9,252 bases of DNA from Opitutales bacterium (GTDB taxonomy: Bacteria > Verrucomicrobiota > Verrucomicrobiia > Opitutales > T3Sed10-336), in assembly GCA_007132315.1 (NCBI GenBank), contig SLOW01000039.1, forward strand, positions 1-9,252, given 5' to 3'. Under the pieces are notes generated by a model. That model searched no databases. It was not told the DNA's origin and worked only from the letters and a program-made list of their open reading frames with translations. A program made the translations under genes and the position numbers. This document shows, one piece after another, positions 1-6,092 of the stretch. The stretch's first letter is position 1, and the number at the start of each line of letters is the position of its first letter.

Positions 1-1767
1 CTCGACCTCGGCATATTCCGGATACCGCGCGTGCAGTTCGAGATCCAGGCGGGCGAAACACAACTGCCGCATGATGGCGTTGGCCGAACGGTAATTCCGG
101 GCCTCCAGCATCTTGTGAAATAGGTGGTCGGGAATCACCTGTCCCGTTTCGTGGTGGCGGGCGAAGAGATTCAGACTCTCCCGGTCCCAGCACCAATTCT
201 CCATGATCTGGGAAGGAAGCTCGACAAAATCCCAGGGGACATTGACGCCGTTGAGGGACTTGATCTCGATCTCGCCGAACAGGTGGTGCAGTAAGTGGCC
301 GAATTCGTGAAAAATGGTTTCGACCTCCCGGTGGGTCAACAAAGCCGGTTTGCCCGCCACCGAAGGCGTCAGATTCCCGCAAATCAATCCCAGATGGGGC
401 AACCGATCTCCCCCGGCGATTTTTCCGCCGGTGACGAGGGGATTAAACCAGGCGCCTCCGCGCTTCGGCTCGCGCGGGTGCCAATCGGCGTAAAACGACC
501 CCAAGTGCCGCCCGCTCCCGTCGCGCACGTCATAGAACCGGACCTCCGGGTGCCAAACCTCGATCTCCGGAACGGCATCGCCGCTCCCCGGCTCGGCGTA
601 ACCCGCCTCTGTCCGCTCCTCGATGCGGATCGCGAACACCCGCTCGGCGATCTCGAACAAGCCCGCAATCACCCGGTCGAGCGGAAAATAGGGGCGCAAC
701 GCCTCTTCGTCGAAATCGTACCGGGCCCGGCGCTGCTTCTCGGCCCAATAGAGGAGATCCCATGGCTCCAGCGGCTGGACCGCTTCGCCCGCCGTTTCCG
801 CTCGGAACGCCTCCAACTCGCGATTCTCCTCGGCGAAAATCTCACCGGAACGCCGGTGTAGATCCTCGATGAACTCCATCGCGCGGCGGTCCGACTTCGC
901 CATTCGCCGCTCCAGAACCAATTCGGCGAAACTCCCCCGCCCGAGCAGGCGGGCCTTCTCTTCCCGCAGGGCGAGGATTTTCCGCACCAACTCCGTGTTG
1001 TCATGGGGCCGCGCCGCTCCGACCGAAGTCGAAGCCTCCCACATGCGCCGGCGCAGGTCCCCGTCGTCCAGGTAGGTCATAAACGGCTCCATCGAGGGCA
1101 TGTGCAGGGTAAAACGCCACTGCGGGCTCTCCTCGGAACCGTAACCCTTTGCGAGGGCATTGTGACGGGCGGCCTCGCGGGCATTTTCCGGCAGACCGGC
1201 CAACTGGCGTTCGTCCTCGATCACCAGTTCCCAGGCGTTGGTGGCGTCGAGCACGTTCTCCGAGAACTTCTGAGTCAGGGCCGAAAGCTCGCTTTCAATC
1301 GCCTCCATGCGTTTCTTCCCCTCGGGAGGCAAATCGGCGCCGGCCTGACGAAAATCTGCGGTCGTCTCCTCCAGAAACCGGCGTCGCACTGCCGACAGGT
1401 TCGCGGCTTCCCCGGTTTGTTCGTAAGCCTTCAGCACCCCCCAGAGCTTTTCGTTGAGCGGAATCCGGGCGAAAAACTCGGAAACCCGCGGCAACATGGC
1501 GTTGTAAGCCTCGCGCAGTTCCGGACTGTCGCACACCGAGGTCAAGTGCGAGACCTTGCCCCACGCTTCACCCAGGCGCTCGGTCGCCTCGTCCAGGGCG
1601 AGCAGCGTGTTTTCGAACGTGAGCTCCGATCCCGAGCGCTCGGCAAGCTCGTCGAGGCGGCGGCCCGCCTCCTCCAGCGCCCGCTCGATGTCGGGCCGGA
1701 TCCGGTCCGGGGTCAGGCGGGACCATGGAATGTGAAAAGAATCGTCGAGAAAGGGATGATCGACCAT
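1..1767 (-). CDS. prlC: M3-family zinc oligopeptidase (oligopeptidase A type), C-terminus cut by window edge
   Basis: Reading the minus strand from an ATG at 1767 gives 589 uninterrupted codons that run off position 1. Residues 487-491 are HEFGH, the zinc-binding HExxH motif, and E516 lies in FVELPSQ, 29 residues after the first His, as expected for the third zinc ligand of M3 peptidases (thimet oligopeptidase/OpdA). The N-terminal ~450 residues are the helical region typical of the family, starting MVDHPFLDDSFHIPW. Family members of about 680 residues degrade short cytosolic peptides, including cleaved signal peptides, and no signal peptide is seen here. About 90 C-terminal residues, which should carry the substrate-binding tyrosines, lie outside the window. 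An in-frame stop at 1795-1797 bounds the ORF. Two TTG codons at 1780-1785 are possible alternative starts, and no strong ribosome binding site decides between them. The family call is very secure; the exact subtype (OpdA versus a Dcp-like relative) is less so. Confidence 0.93.
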   Translation of the reverse strand, partial: MVDHPFLDDSFHIPWSRLTPDRIRPDIERALEEAGRRLDELAERSGSELTFENTLLALDEATERLGEAWGKVSHLTSVCDSPELREAYNAMLPRVSEFFARIPLNEKLWGVLKAYEQTGEAANLSAVRRRFLEETTADFRQAGADLPPEGKKRMEAIESELSALTQKFSENVLDATNAWELVIEDERQLAGLPENAREAARHNALAKGYGSEESPQWRFTLHMPSMEPFMTYLDDGDLRRRMWEASTSVGAARPHDNTELVRKILALREEKARLLGRGSFAELVLERRMAKSDRRAMEFIEDLHRRSGEIFAEENRELEAFRAETAGEAVQPLEPWDLLYWAEKQRRARYDFDEEALRPYFPLDRVIAGLFEIAERVFAIRIEERTEAGYAEPGSGDAVPEIEVWHPEVRFYDVRDGSGRHLGSFYADWHPREPKRGGAWFNPLVTGGKIAGGDRLPHLGLICGNLTPSVAGKPALLTHREVETIFHEFGHLLHHLFGEIEIKSLNGVNVPWDFVELPSQIMENWCWDRESLNLFARHHETGQVIPDHLFHKMLEARNYRSANAIMRQLCFARLDLELHARYPEYAEVE

Positions 1768-1829
1768 CCCGTCAAAGCACAACAAACCGGGTCGTCACTC
1801 AATCCTCAAATTTTTCCCGGTTCGGAAAC

Positions 1830-1856
1830 TTGACATCCCTCTCAGCCGTGTAAACT
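1830..1856 (+). promoter_or_regulatory. Candidate sigma70-like promoter (TTGACA, 15 bp, TAAACT)
   Basis: A perfect -35 box TTGACA lies at 1830-1835. The best -10 candidate is TAAACT at 1851-1856, preceded by TG, which could act as an extended -10. The 15 bp spacer is shorter than the preferred 17, so this is a tentative call. It points toward the SNF2 gene more than 300 bp downstream, with a Shine-Dalgarno-like repeat only 8 bases after it. Confidence 0.3.
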
Positions 1857-1863
1857 GGACAAA

Positions 1864-1879
1864 GAGGAGGTAGGAGGTA
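1864..1879 (+). repeat. Tandem Shine-Dalgarno-like repeat (2 x GGAGGTA) without a start codon
   Basis: GGAGGTA occurs twice in tandem (1866-1872 and 1873-1879), preceded by GA, giving two consecutive near-perfect ribosome-binding sequences on the plus strand. No ATG, GTG or TTG follows within about 50 bases; the first is a TTG at 1933. It therefore does not serve an obvious gene. On the minus strand the same bases form a CCTCC-rich, anti-Shine-Dalgarno-like tract that would lie in the leader of the peptidase transcript if transcription starts upstream of it. Confidence 0.6.
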
Positions 1880-2055
1880 AAACACGATCCGGCCCCGCTC
1901 TGTTTCGGTATCCCCTCTCCTCTGCTGTCGCATTGTCGCGACCATCCGTTGGGGTTCTCGCGCCCCCCGGAAATCCCTTTGATTTTGTTCTTTTCAATTG
2001 CGAAATCTTCGTATTTTATCATTCACACAATATCCCCGAATCAGCGCGATTTCAG

Positions 2056-2074
2056 CGATCAAAGCGACTGATCG
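2056..2074. promoter_or_regulatory. Inverted repeat CGATCA-N7-TGATCG, possible operator
   Basis: Perfect 6-base arms (2056-2061 and 2069-2074) are separated by 7 bases, giving a 19 bp dyad just downstream of the AT-rich core of the intergenic region. The size suits a dimeric repressor site, but arms this short also occur by chance, and no regulator gene is nearby. Confidence 0.25.
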
Positions 2075-2117
2075 GGAACGGTTCAACTTTCCGTACCAGA
2101 TCTTCGACCCACCGGAT

Positions 2118-2137
2118 CACCGGAATGCCTTCCGGTG
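2118..2137 (+). promoter_or_regulatory. 5'-leader hairpin ahead of the SNF2 gene
   Basis: CACCGGAA (2118-2125) and TTCCGGTG (2130-2137) are perfect 8-base complements around a TGCC loop. In the mRNA this forms a compact stem-loop ending 27 bases before the ATG at 2165. The alternative GTG start at 2135-2137 is buried in the 3' arm, which is one reason to prefer the ATG. No T-run follows, so it is not an intrinsic terminator. It may influence translation or mRNA stability. Confidence 0.45.
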
Positions 2138-2164
2138 TCCCGCCGTGGGGAAATTCAAGTTTAT

Positions 2165-4810
2165 ATGCCGCAAGCTACCGAGGTAACTCCCGGACTCCAG
2201 TCCATTTCACTTTCCGAGACGCAGGGCGTCCCCATCAGATTCCTGATACGCCTGCCCGCCCGCCCGAAGACCGCCGCCAAACGCGACGCGATCCCGGTGA
2301 ATCTCGAAGTCGAATTCGCGGACGGCTCCGTCAGCACACCCGAGGATCTGGATCCGGACCGTTCGTACAATCCCGCTCCCCCGCACGCCGCCGCGGGCCG
2401 GTTGCTGGAGCAGTGGAACGACAACCGGCTCACAAGCAAGGTCGTTCTCCGGCGGATACAGCTGAAAAAACTGATCGATTTGCTCCGTGACGAACCGGTG
2501 TTCCTCCAGGGAGCCAAAGGGACGACGCCTCTGGACTGGGACGGCTCGCGACTCGACGGCATCAGCGAACACCTCGAATCCGACGACGAAGAGGAGGTCG
2601 AAGACGACGACGAGGACGATACGGACTGGGACGAGGAAGAAGAAGAGGACACCGACAGAAACGGGCAAAACGACAAGCCGCCCGAACCGGCCGAGCCCGA
2701 CATCAACGCCGGCCATACACCCATGGAAGTGGACGGCTCGGGAGATTACCTGGCGATCAGCCTCCCTTCCCGCGAACACCCGTACTACGACGACGCCCTC
2801 GCCCTGCTCCGCGGGAACGAATTCCTGCTCGACCCTTCGTCCCGCAAGTGGTGGATGCGGGACCGCCACAAGGTCCTCAACTTTCTGGCCGAACACTGGA
2901 ACAAACTGGAGAAAAAATTCCAGGCGCGTTTCACCGAGAACTTCAGGAAGAACACCGAGCGGATCACCGACGCCAAGATCACCTGCATCGCCCGCGAAGA
3001 GGAAGGGCACTTTGTCGTTCAAACCTCGCTCAAGGCCGGCAAATTCAAGTTCCGGGAGATTCAGAACAACATCAATTCTGGCAAGAACTACGTGGAAACC
3101 CCGACTCGGGTATTTCTGATTTCCGACGACAAACTCAAGGGTCTCGAACACCTGCAGCGCTCCCTGGCCGGCAACCACAACCAGGCGCTCGTGCCGCGCA
3201 CCCAGCATCGTATCGAAACCAGGGATATGCCGGACACCGAGCACCTGATGGAAACGATCGCCGACCACTACCAGACCCCGGGCACCTGGAAGAAACGCAG
3301 CGTGGCCATCCGCGACCTTTCCCGCCTGGAGCGCCCGCCGATTCCGCGCGAGCTCGACGAAGCCCTGCGGGCCTACCAGCGGCTCGGCGTGGCCTGGATG
3401 TATCACCTTTACCGCAACAAACTCGGCGGCATCCTGGCCGACGAAATGGGTCTCGGAAAGACCATCCAGGCCCTGGCAATGCTCGCGGCCATCCGCAAGT
3501 GGCAGATCCGCCGCCGCAAGTTCAAACAGAAATCACGCAAGAAACACGGCCGCGGACGATTTCAAAAAGTTCGCTCCTCGCCCTTTCTGGTGGTTTGTCC
3601 GGCCGGACTGCTCACCAACTGGAAGCGGGAGACCCAGCGCTTCGTGCCGATGTTCAAATTCTTCGTGCACCACGGAAGCAATCGGCTGAACACGGCGGAG
3701 GAATTCGAACACTACGATCTGGTGATGACGTCGTACACCACGCTCATTCGCGACGCGGACTTGTTTCAGAGCCTCGTATTCGACTGCATCGTCGCGGACG
3801 AAGCGCAGCATATCAAAAATCCGCAAACACGCAACTTCCGCTCGATCTGCTCCCTGTACAGTCGCGGTCATTTCCTGCTGACCGGCACCCCGCTTGAAAA
3901 CAGTCTCGACGACATCGTCGCCCTCTTCGATTTCATCCTTCCCGGCTACCTGCACAAACCTCCCGCGAATTCGAAATCCGACGAGCGCGAGTGGTACGAC
4001 AACCGAATCCAGCAAAAAGCGGCCCCCTACATTTTGCGCCGAACCAAGCAGTACGTGGCGCCCGAACTCCCGGATAAAATCGAACAGATCATTTACTGCG
4101 AATTGGGAGCGACCCAGCGCGAGCAATACCAGAATCTCAAGGAAGACACGCAGAAGGCGATCTTCGAAATGGAGATGGCCGGAGCCTCGGAAGGCAAACT
4201 GCGGATGGCCGCCTTCACTCAACTTCTTCGGCTGCGCCAGTTCTGCTGCGACCCGCGCCTGCTCCTCAAGGACAAGAACGGCTCGGAAGACGAGAGCATG
4301 GAATCGACGAAACGGGATTCCTTCCTCGAGCTCGTCCAGGAATCCATCGACGGAGACCACCGCATGCTCGTGTTCTCGCAGTTCGTTTCCCTGTTGAAGC
4401 TTCTGCGCGAGGAACTCGACCAGGCCGGCCTCTCCTATTGCTACCTGGACGGCTCCACCAAAGATCGACTCGGGGAATGTGATCGTTTCAACAATTCGCC
4501 CGAGATCCCCGTCTTCCTGATCTCACTCAAAGCGGGCGGCACAGGTCTCAACCTCACCGGAGCCGATACCGTCATCCACTACGACCCGTGGTGGAATCCG
4601 GCCACCGAGTCTCAGGCGACCGACCGGGCGCACCGCATCGGCCAGAGCCGCGTCGTCACGAGCATCAAACTCATCGCGGCCGACACAATCGAGGAAAAGG
4701 TGCTCGAACTGCAGCGCTCGAAAGCGCATTTGCTCAAGAATCTGTTCGCCGCGAGCGAAAGCGCCAACGCCAAGCTCAGTATCGACGACCTCAAGGAACT
4801 GCTGGAGTAA
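2165..4810 (+). CDS. SNF2-family DNA-dependent ATPase (helicase superfamily 2) with acidic N-terminal tract
   Basis: This 881-residue protein carries a complete SNF2 ATPase core in its C-terminal half: motif I DEMGLGKT (426-433), motif Ia VVCPAGLLTNW (from 476), motif II DEAQ (545-548), motif III LTGTP (572-576), GGTGLNL (791-797) and motif VI TDRAHRIGQ (819-827). Such proteins use ATP to translocate on duplex DNA and remodel protein-DNA complexes, in bacteria often transcription or repair complexes; the target here is unknown. The first ~400 residues match no domain I can name. They lack the cysteine pattern of the SWIM zinc finger found in some bacterial relatives. Residues 140-164 contain 21 Asp/Glu in 25. 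Residues 444-470, between motifs I and Ia, contain 15 Arg/Lys in 27. The start is chosen at ATG 2165. A GTG at 2135 would add ten residues but sits inside a hairpin. Neither start has an ideal Shine-Dalgarno (GTGGGG ends 14 bases before the ATG). The stop is 12 bases from the convergent pfk stop. Confidence 0.95.
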   Translation: MPQATEVTPGLQSISLSETQGVPIRFLIRLPARPKTAAKRDAIPVNLEVEFADGSVSTPEDLDPDRSYNPAPPHAAAGRLLEQWNDNRLTSKVVLRRIQLKKLIDLLRDEPVFLQGAKGTTPLDWDGSRLDGISEHLESDDEEEVEDDDEDDTDWDEEEEEDTDRNGQNDKPPEPAEPDINAGHTPMEVDGSGDYLAISLPSREHPYYDDALALLRGNEFLLDPSSRKWWMRDRHKVLNFLAEHWNKLEKKFQARFTENFRKNTERITDAKITCIAREEEGHFVVQTSLKAGKFKFREIQNNINSGKNYVETPTRVFLISDDKLKGLEHLQRSLAGNHNQALVPRTQHRIETRDMPDTEHLMETIADHYQTPGTWKKRSVAIRDLSRLERPPIPRELDEALRAYQRLGVAWMYHLYRNKLGGILADEMGLGKTIQALAMLAAIRKWQIRRRKFKQKSRKKHGRGRFQKVRSSPFLVVCPAGLLTNWKRETQRFVPMFKFFVHHGSNRLNTAEEFEHYDLVMTSYTTLIRDADLFQSLVFDCIVADEAQHIKNPQTRNFRSICSLYSRGHFLLTGTPLENSLDDIVALFDFILPGYLHKPPANSKSDEREWYDNRIQQKAAPYILRRTKQYVAPELPDKIEQIIYCELGATQREQYQNLKEDTQKAIFEMEMAGASEGKLRMAAFTQLLRLRQFCCDPRLLLKDKNGSEDESMESTKRDSFLELVQESIDGDHRMLVFSQFVSLLKLLREELDQAGLSYCYLDGSTKDRLGECDRFNNSPEIPVFLISLKAGGTGLNLTGADTVIHYDPWWNPATESQATDRAHRIGQSRVVTSIKLIAADTIEEKVLELQRSKAHLLKNLFAASESANAKLSIDDLKELLE

Positions 4811-4822
4811 CGGACGTTCGTC

Positions 4823-5974
4823 TCAGGGTTTCCGTACCCGATTTCCCATACAGGTTTCGATGAGCTCGGCGGCGTGTATCCAGGAATGATCCACCGGAAC
4901 CGTCCGGTGACCGCCGCACACTTCCTCGATCGGCACGGGCACCGTATTCATGCCGCGGATCGCAACCATCACGTTGTATTTTCCCTCGGCCAGCAACTCT
5001 CCGGCGCGGGCGCCCAGCAGCGTACAAAGGTGCCGGTCGAACGCGGAGGGCGAGCCTCCCCGCTGCACGTGGCCCAACGACGTCGTGCGCGCTTCCAAAC
5101 CGGTCAACTGCTGGAGTTGGCGGGCGATGCGACTGTCCAATGACTCCTGAACCAAGTGCGGACCGTCGTGCAGAGCGTCCGCTTTCTTCGCTCCGCCGGC
5201 CGCTCCGGATTTTTTCCCTTCGGGCGGCCCCGCCTTTCGTCCGGCTCGCGCCTCTTTGATCGAAAGCGCTCCCTCTGCCACGGCGATAATCGAAAAGCGT
5301 TTGCTGTGCTTGCGCCGCCGCATCAAATGCTCCGCCACAACCTCGCGGTCGTAGGGGATCTCCGGAATCAGGATGACGTCGGCCCCGCCGGCGATGCCGG
5401 CGCCCAGAGCCAGCCAGCCCGCTTTGTGTCCCATAATCTCACAAACGATCACCCGGTGGTGGCTGGTGGCAGTGGTGTGCAGGCGATCGATTGCCTCGGC
5501 CGCCGTATTCATCGCGGTGTCGAAACCGAAGCTGATATCGGTTCCAAGAACGTCGTTGTCGATCGTCTTGGGTAACGTGATCACGTTCATTCCCGCCTCG
5601 CGGATACGCTGGGCGTTCTTCTGCGTGCCGTTTCCTCCCAGGCAGACGATACAATCGATCTGCCGTGACCGCGCATTGGCCACCGCCGCCCCGGTCATGT
5701 CCAGCACCTTGTCCCCCATCGACATCTTGTGCGGTTTGTCCCGGCTCGTGCCCAGGATGGTTCCGCCCAGGTTCAGGATGCCCGAGACACTGGAGTCGTC
5801 GAGCGGCCGGAAACGGTTTTCCACCAATCCCCGAAACCCGTCCGGAATGCCGAGCACCTGAATTCCGTAATGCATGGCCGACTTCGCCACCGCCCGGATT
5901 GCGGCATTCAATCCGGGACAGTCTCCCCCGGAGGTCAGAATGCCGATGCACTTGGTCTTCGTTCTACGCGCCAT
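4823..5974 (-). CDS. pfkA: 6-phosphofructokinase (GGNGT/PKTIDND type, phosphodonor uncertain)
   Basis: This 383-residue protein phosphorylates fructose 6-phosphate to fructose 1,6-bisphosphate in cytosolic glycolysis. It shows the family landmarks in order: LTSGGDCPGLNAAIR (13-27, phosphate loop), LGTSR (74-78), GGNGT (113-117), PKTIDND (135-141, with D139 as the expected catalytic base), MGHKAGW (181-187), AEG (233-235) and GHVQRGGSPSAFDR (301-314). G116 sits at the position of E. coli Gly104, which favours ATP. K136 sits at Gly124, as in PPi-dependent enzymes, and N115 replaces the usual Asp103. Phosphodonor preference therefore cannot be settled by eye. Residues 243-272 form a Gly/Ala/Lys-rich low-complexity insert. 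A good Shine-Dalgarno (AAAGGA, 5-base spacer) supports the ATG at 5974. The gene lies 118 bp downstream of purH on the same strand and may be co-transcribed with it. Confidence 0.95.
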   Translation of the reverse strand: MARRTKTKCIGILTSGGDCPGLNAAIRAVAKSAMHYGIQVLGIPDGFRGLVENRFRPLDDSSVSGILNLGGTILGTSRDKPHKMSMGDKVLDMTGAAVANARSRQIDCIVCLGGNGTQKNAQRIREAGMNVITLPKTIDNDVLGTDISFGFDTAMNTAAEAIDRLHTTATSHHRVIVCEIMGHKAGWLALGAGIAGGADVILIPEIPYDREVVAEHLMRRRKHSKRFSIIAVAEGALSIKEARAGRKAGPPEGKKSGAAGGAKKADALHDGPHLVQESLDSRIARQLQQLTGLEARTTSLGHVQRGGSPSAFDRHLCTLLGARAGELLAEGKYNVMVAIRGMNTVPVPIEEVCGGHRTVPVDHSWIHAAELIETCMGNRVRKP

Positions 5975-5979
5975 TTGGT

Positions 5980-5985
5980 TCCTTT
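5980..5985 (-). promoter_or_regulatory. Ribosome binding site of the phosphofructokinase gene
   Basis: AAAGGA on the minus strand, followed by ACCAA and then the ATG at 5974. The 5-base spacing is good and fixes the start of the gene. Confidence 0.75.
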
Positions 5986-6005
5986 TTCCAGGCGACCCTA
6001 ATTTC

Positions 6006-6020
6006 CCGCCGAAACGGCGG
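6006..6020 (-). promoter_or_regulatory. GC-rich hairpin in the purH-pfk spacer
   Basis: CCGCCG and CGGCGG are perfect complements around a 3-base loop (TTT on the minus strand). On that strand the hairpin lies 20 bases before the pfk Shine-Dalgarno. No T-run follows it, so it is more likely an mRNA stability or processing element than a terminator. Confidence 0.4.
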
Positions 6021-6036
6021 CAACGCCCTTTTTCCG

Positions 6037-6054
6037 AAGGTTTGGCTCAACCTT
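6037..6054 (-). promoter_or_regulatory. Inverted repeat overlapping the stronger purH-distal hairpin
   Basis: AAGGTT (6037-6042) and AACCTT (6049-6054) are perfect 6-base complements with a 6-base loop. Bases 6051-6054 are also the distal end of the 6051-6071 hairpin, so the two stems cannot form fully at the same time. This one is weaker because its arms are half A/T. Confidence 0.3.
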
Positions 6055-6071
6055 GGCGTCGGACGCCAAGG
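6051..6071 (-). terminator. Strong palindromic hairpin just after purH, terminator-like but lacking a T-run
   Basis: CCTTGGCGTC and GACGCCAAGG are perfect 10-base complements around one central base; a realistic hairpin has 8 pairs and a 5-base loop. On the minus strand it begins 21 bases after the purH stop. What follows is TTGAGCC, not a T-tract, so it is not a canonical intrinsic terminator. It could protect the purH 3' end, partly terminate transcription, or act with the overlapping repeat as an attenuator-like switch before pfk. Confidence 0.45.
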
Positions 6072-6092
6072 CGATCCGCGTGTGCCGGATGG

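Larger units (their letters stand above)
1768..2164. other. Divergent intergenic region between peptidase and SNF2 genes
   Basis: This 397 bp stretch separates two divergent genes and should carry both promoters. It is clearly more AT-rich than the flanking genes around 1977-2033. That core contains TATCAT (2017-2022, plus strand) and TAAAAT (2018-2013, minus strand), both close to a -10 consensus, but neither has a good -35 at the usual spacing. Two short open frames cross the region (1795-2022 minus and 1933-2490 plus), but neither has a convincing ribosome binding site or recognisable protein. I see no tRNA, known riboswitch or intrinsic terminator here. The individual sites are listed separately. 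Confidence 0.6.

Noticed and set aside
384..1564. Possible frameshifts in the peptidase, suggested by short minus-strand frames at 384-668, 669-1004 and 1295-1564
   Set aside because: The true frame is open from 1767 to 1 and reads as a coherent M3 peptidase; the short frames are in other phases.
1795..2022. 75-codon minus-strand open frame in the intergenic region
   Set aside because: It has no good ribosome binding site, no recognisable protein character, and covers the likely promoter region; kept only as a remote possibility.
1933..2490. Plus-strand open frame from TTG 1933 overlapping the SNF2 gene start
   Set aside because: It has a rare start codon with no Shine-Dalgarno at usable distance, and its second half is an out-of-frame shadow of the SNF2 N-terminus.
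2207..3406. 399-codon open frame on the minus strand opposite the SNF2 gene
   Set aside because: It is antisense to clear ATPase-protein coding sequence, has biased Val/Gly/Phe-rich composition, no recognisable motif, and is the kind of shadow frame common in GC-rich genes.
6027..6034. C/T-rich run after the 6006-6020 hairpin on the plus strand, as a plus-strand terminator
   Set aside because: The T-run starts about 8 bases after a short stem, and no plus-strand gene ends nearby, so an intrinsic terminator is not supported.
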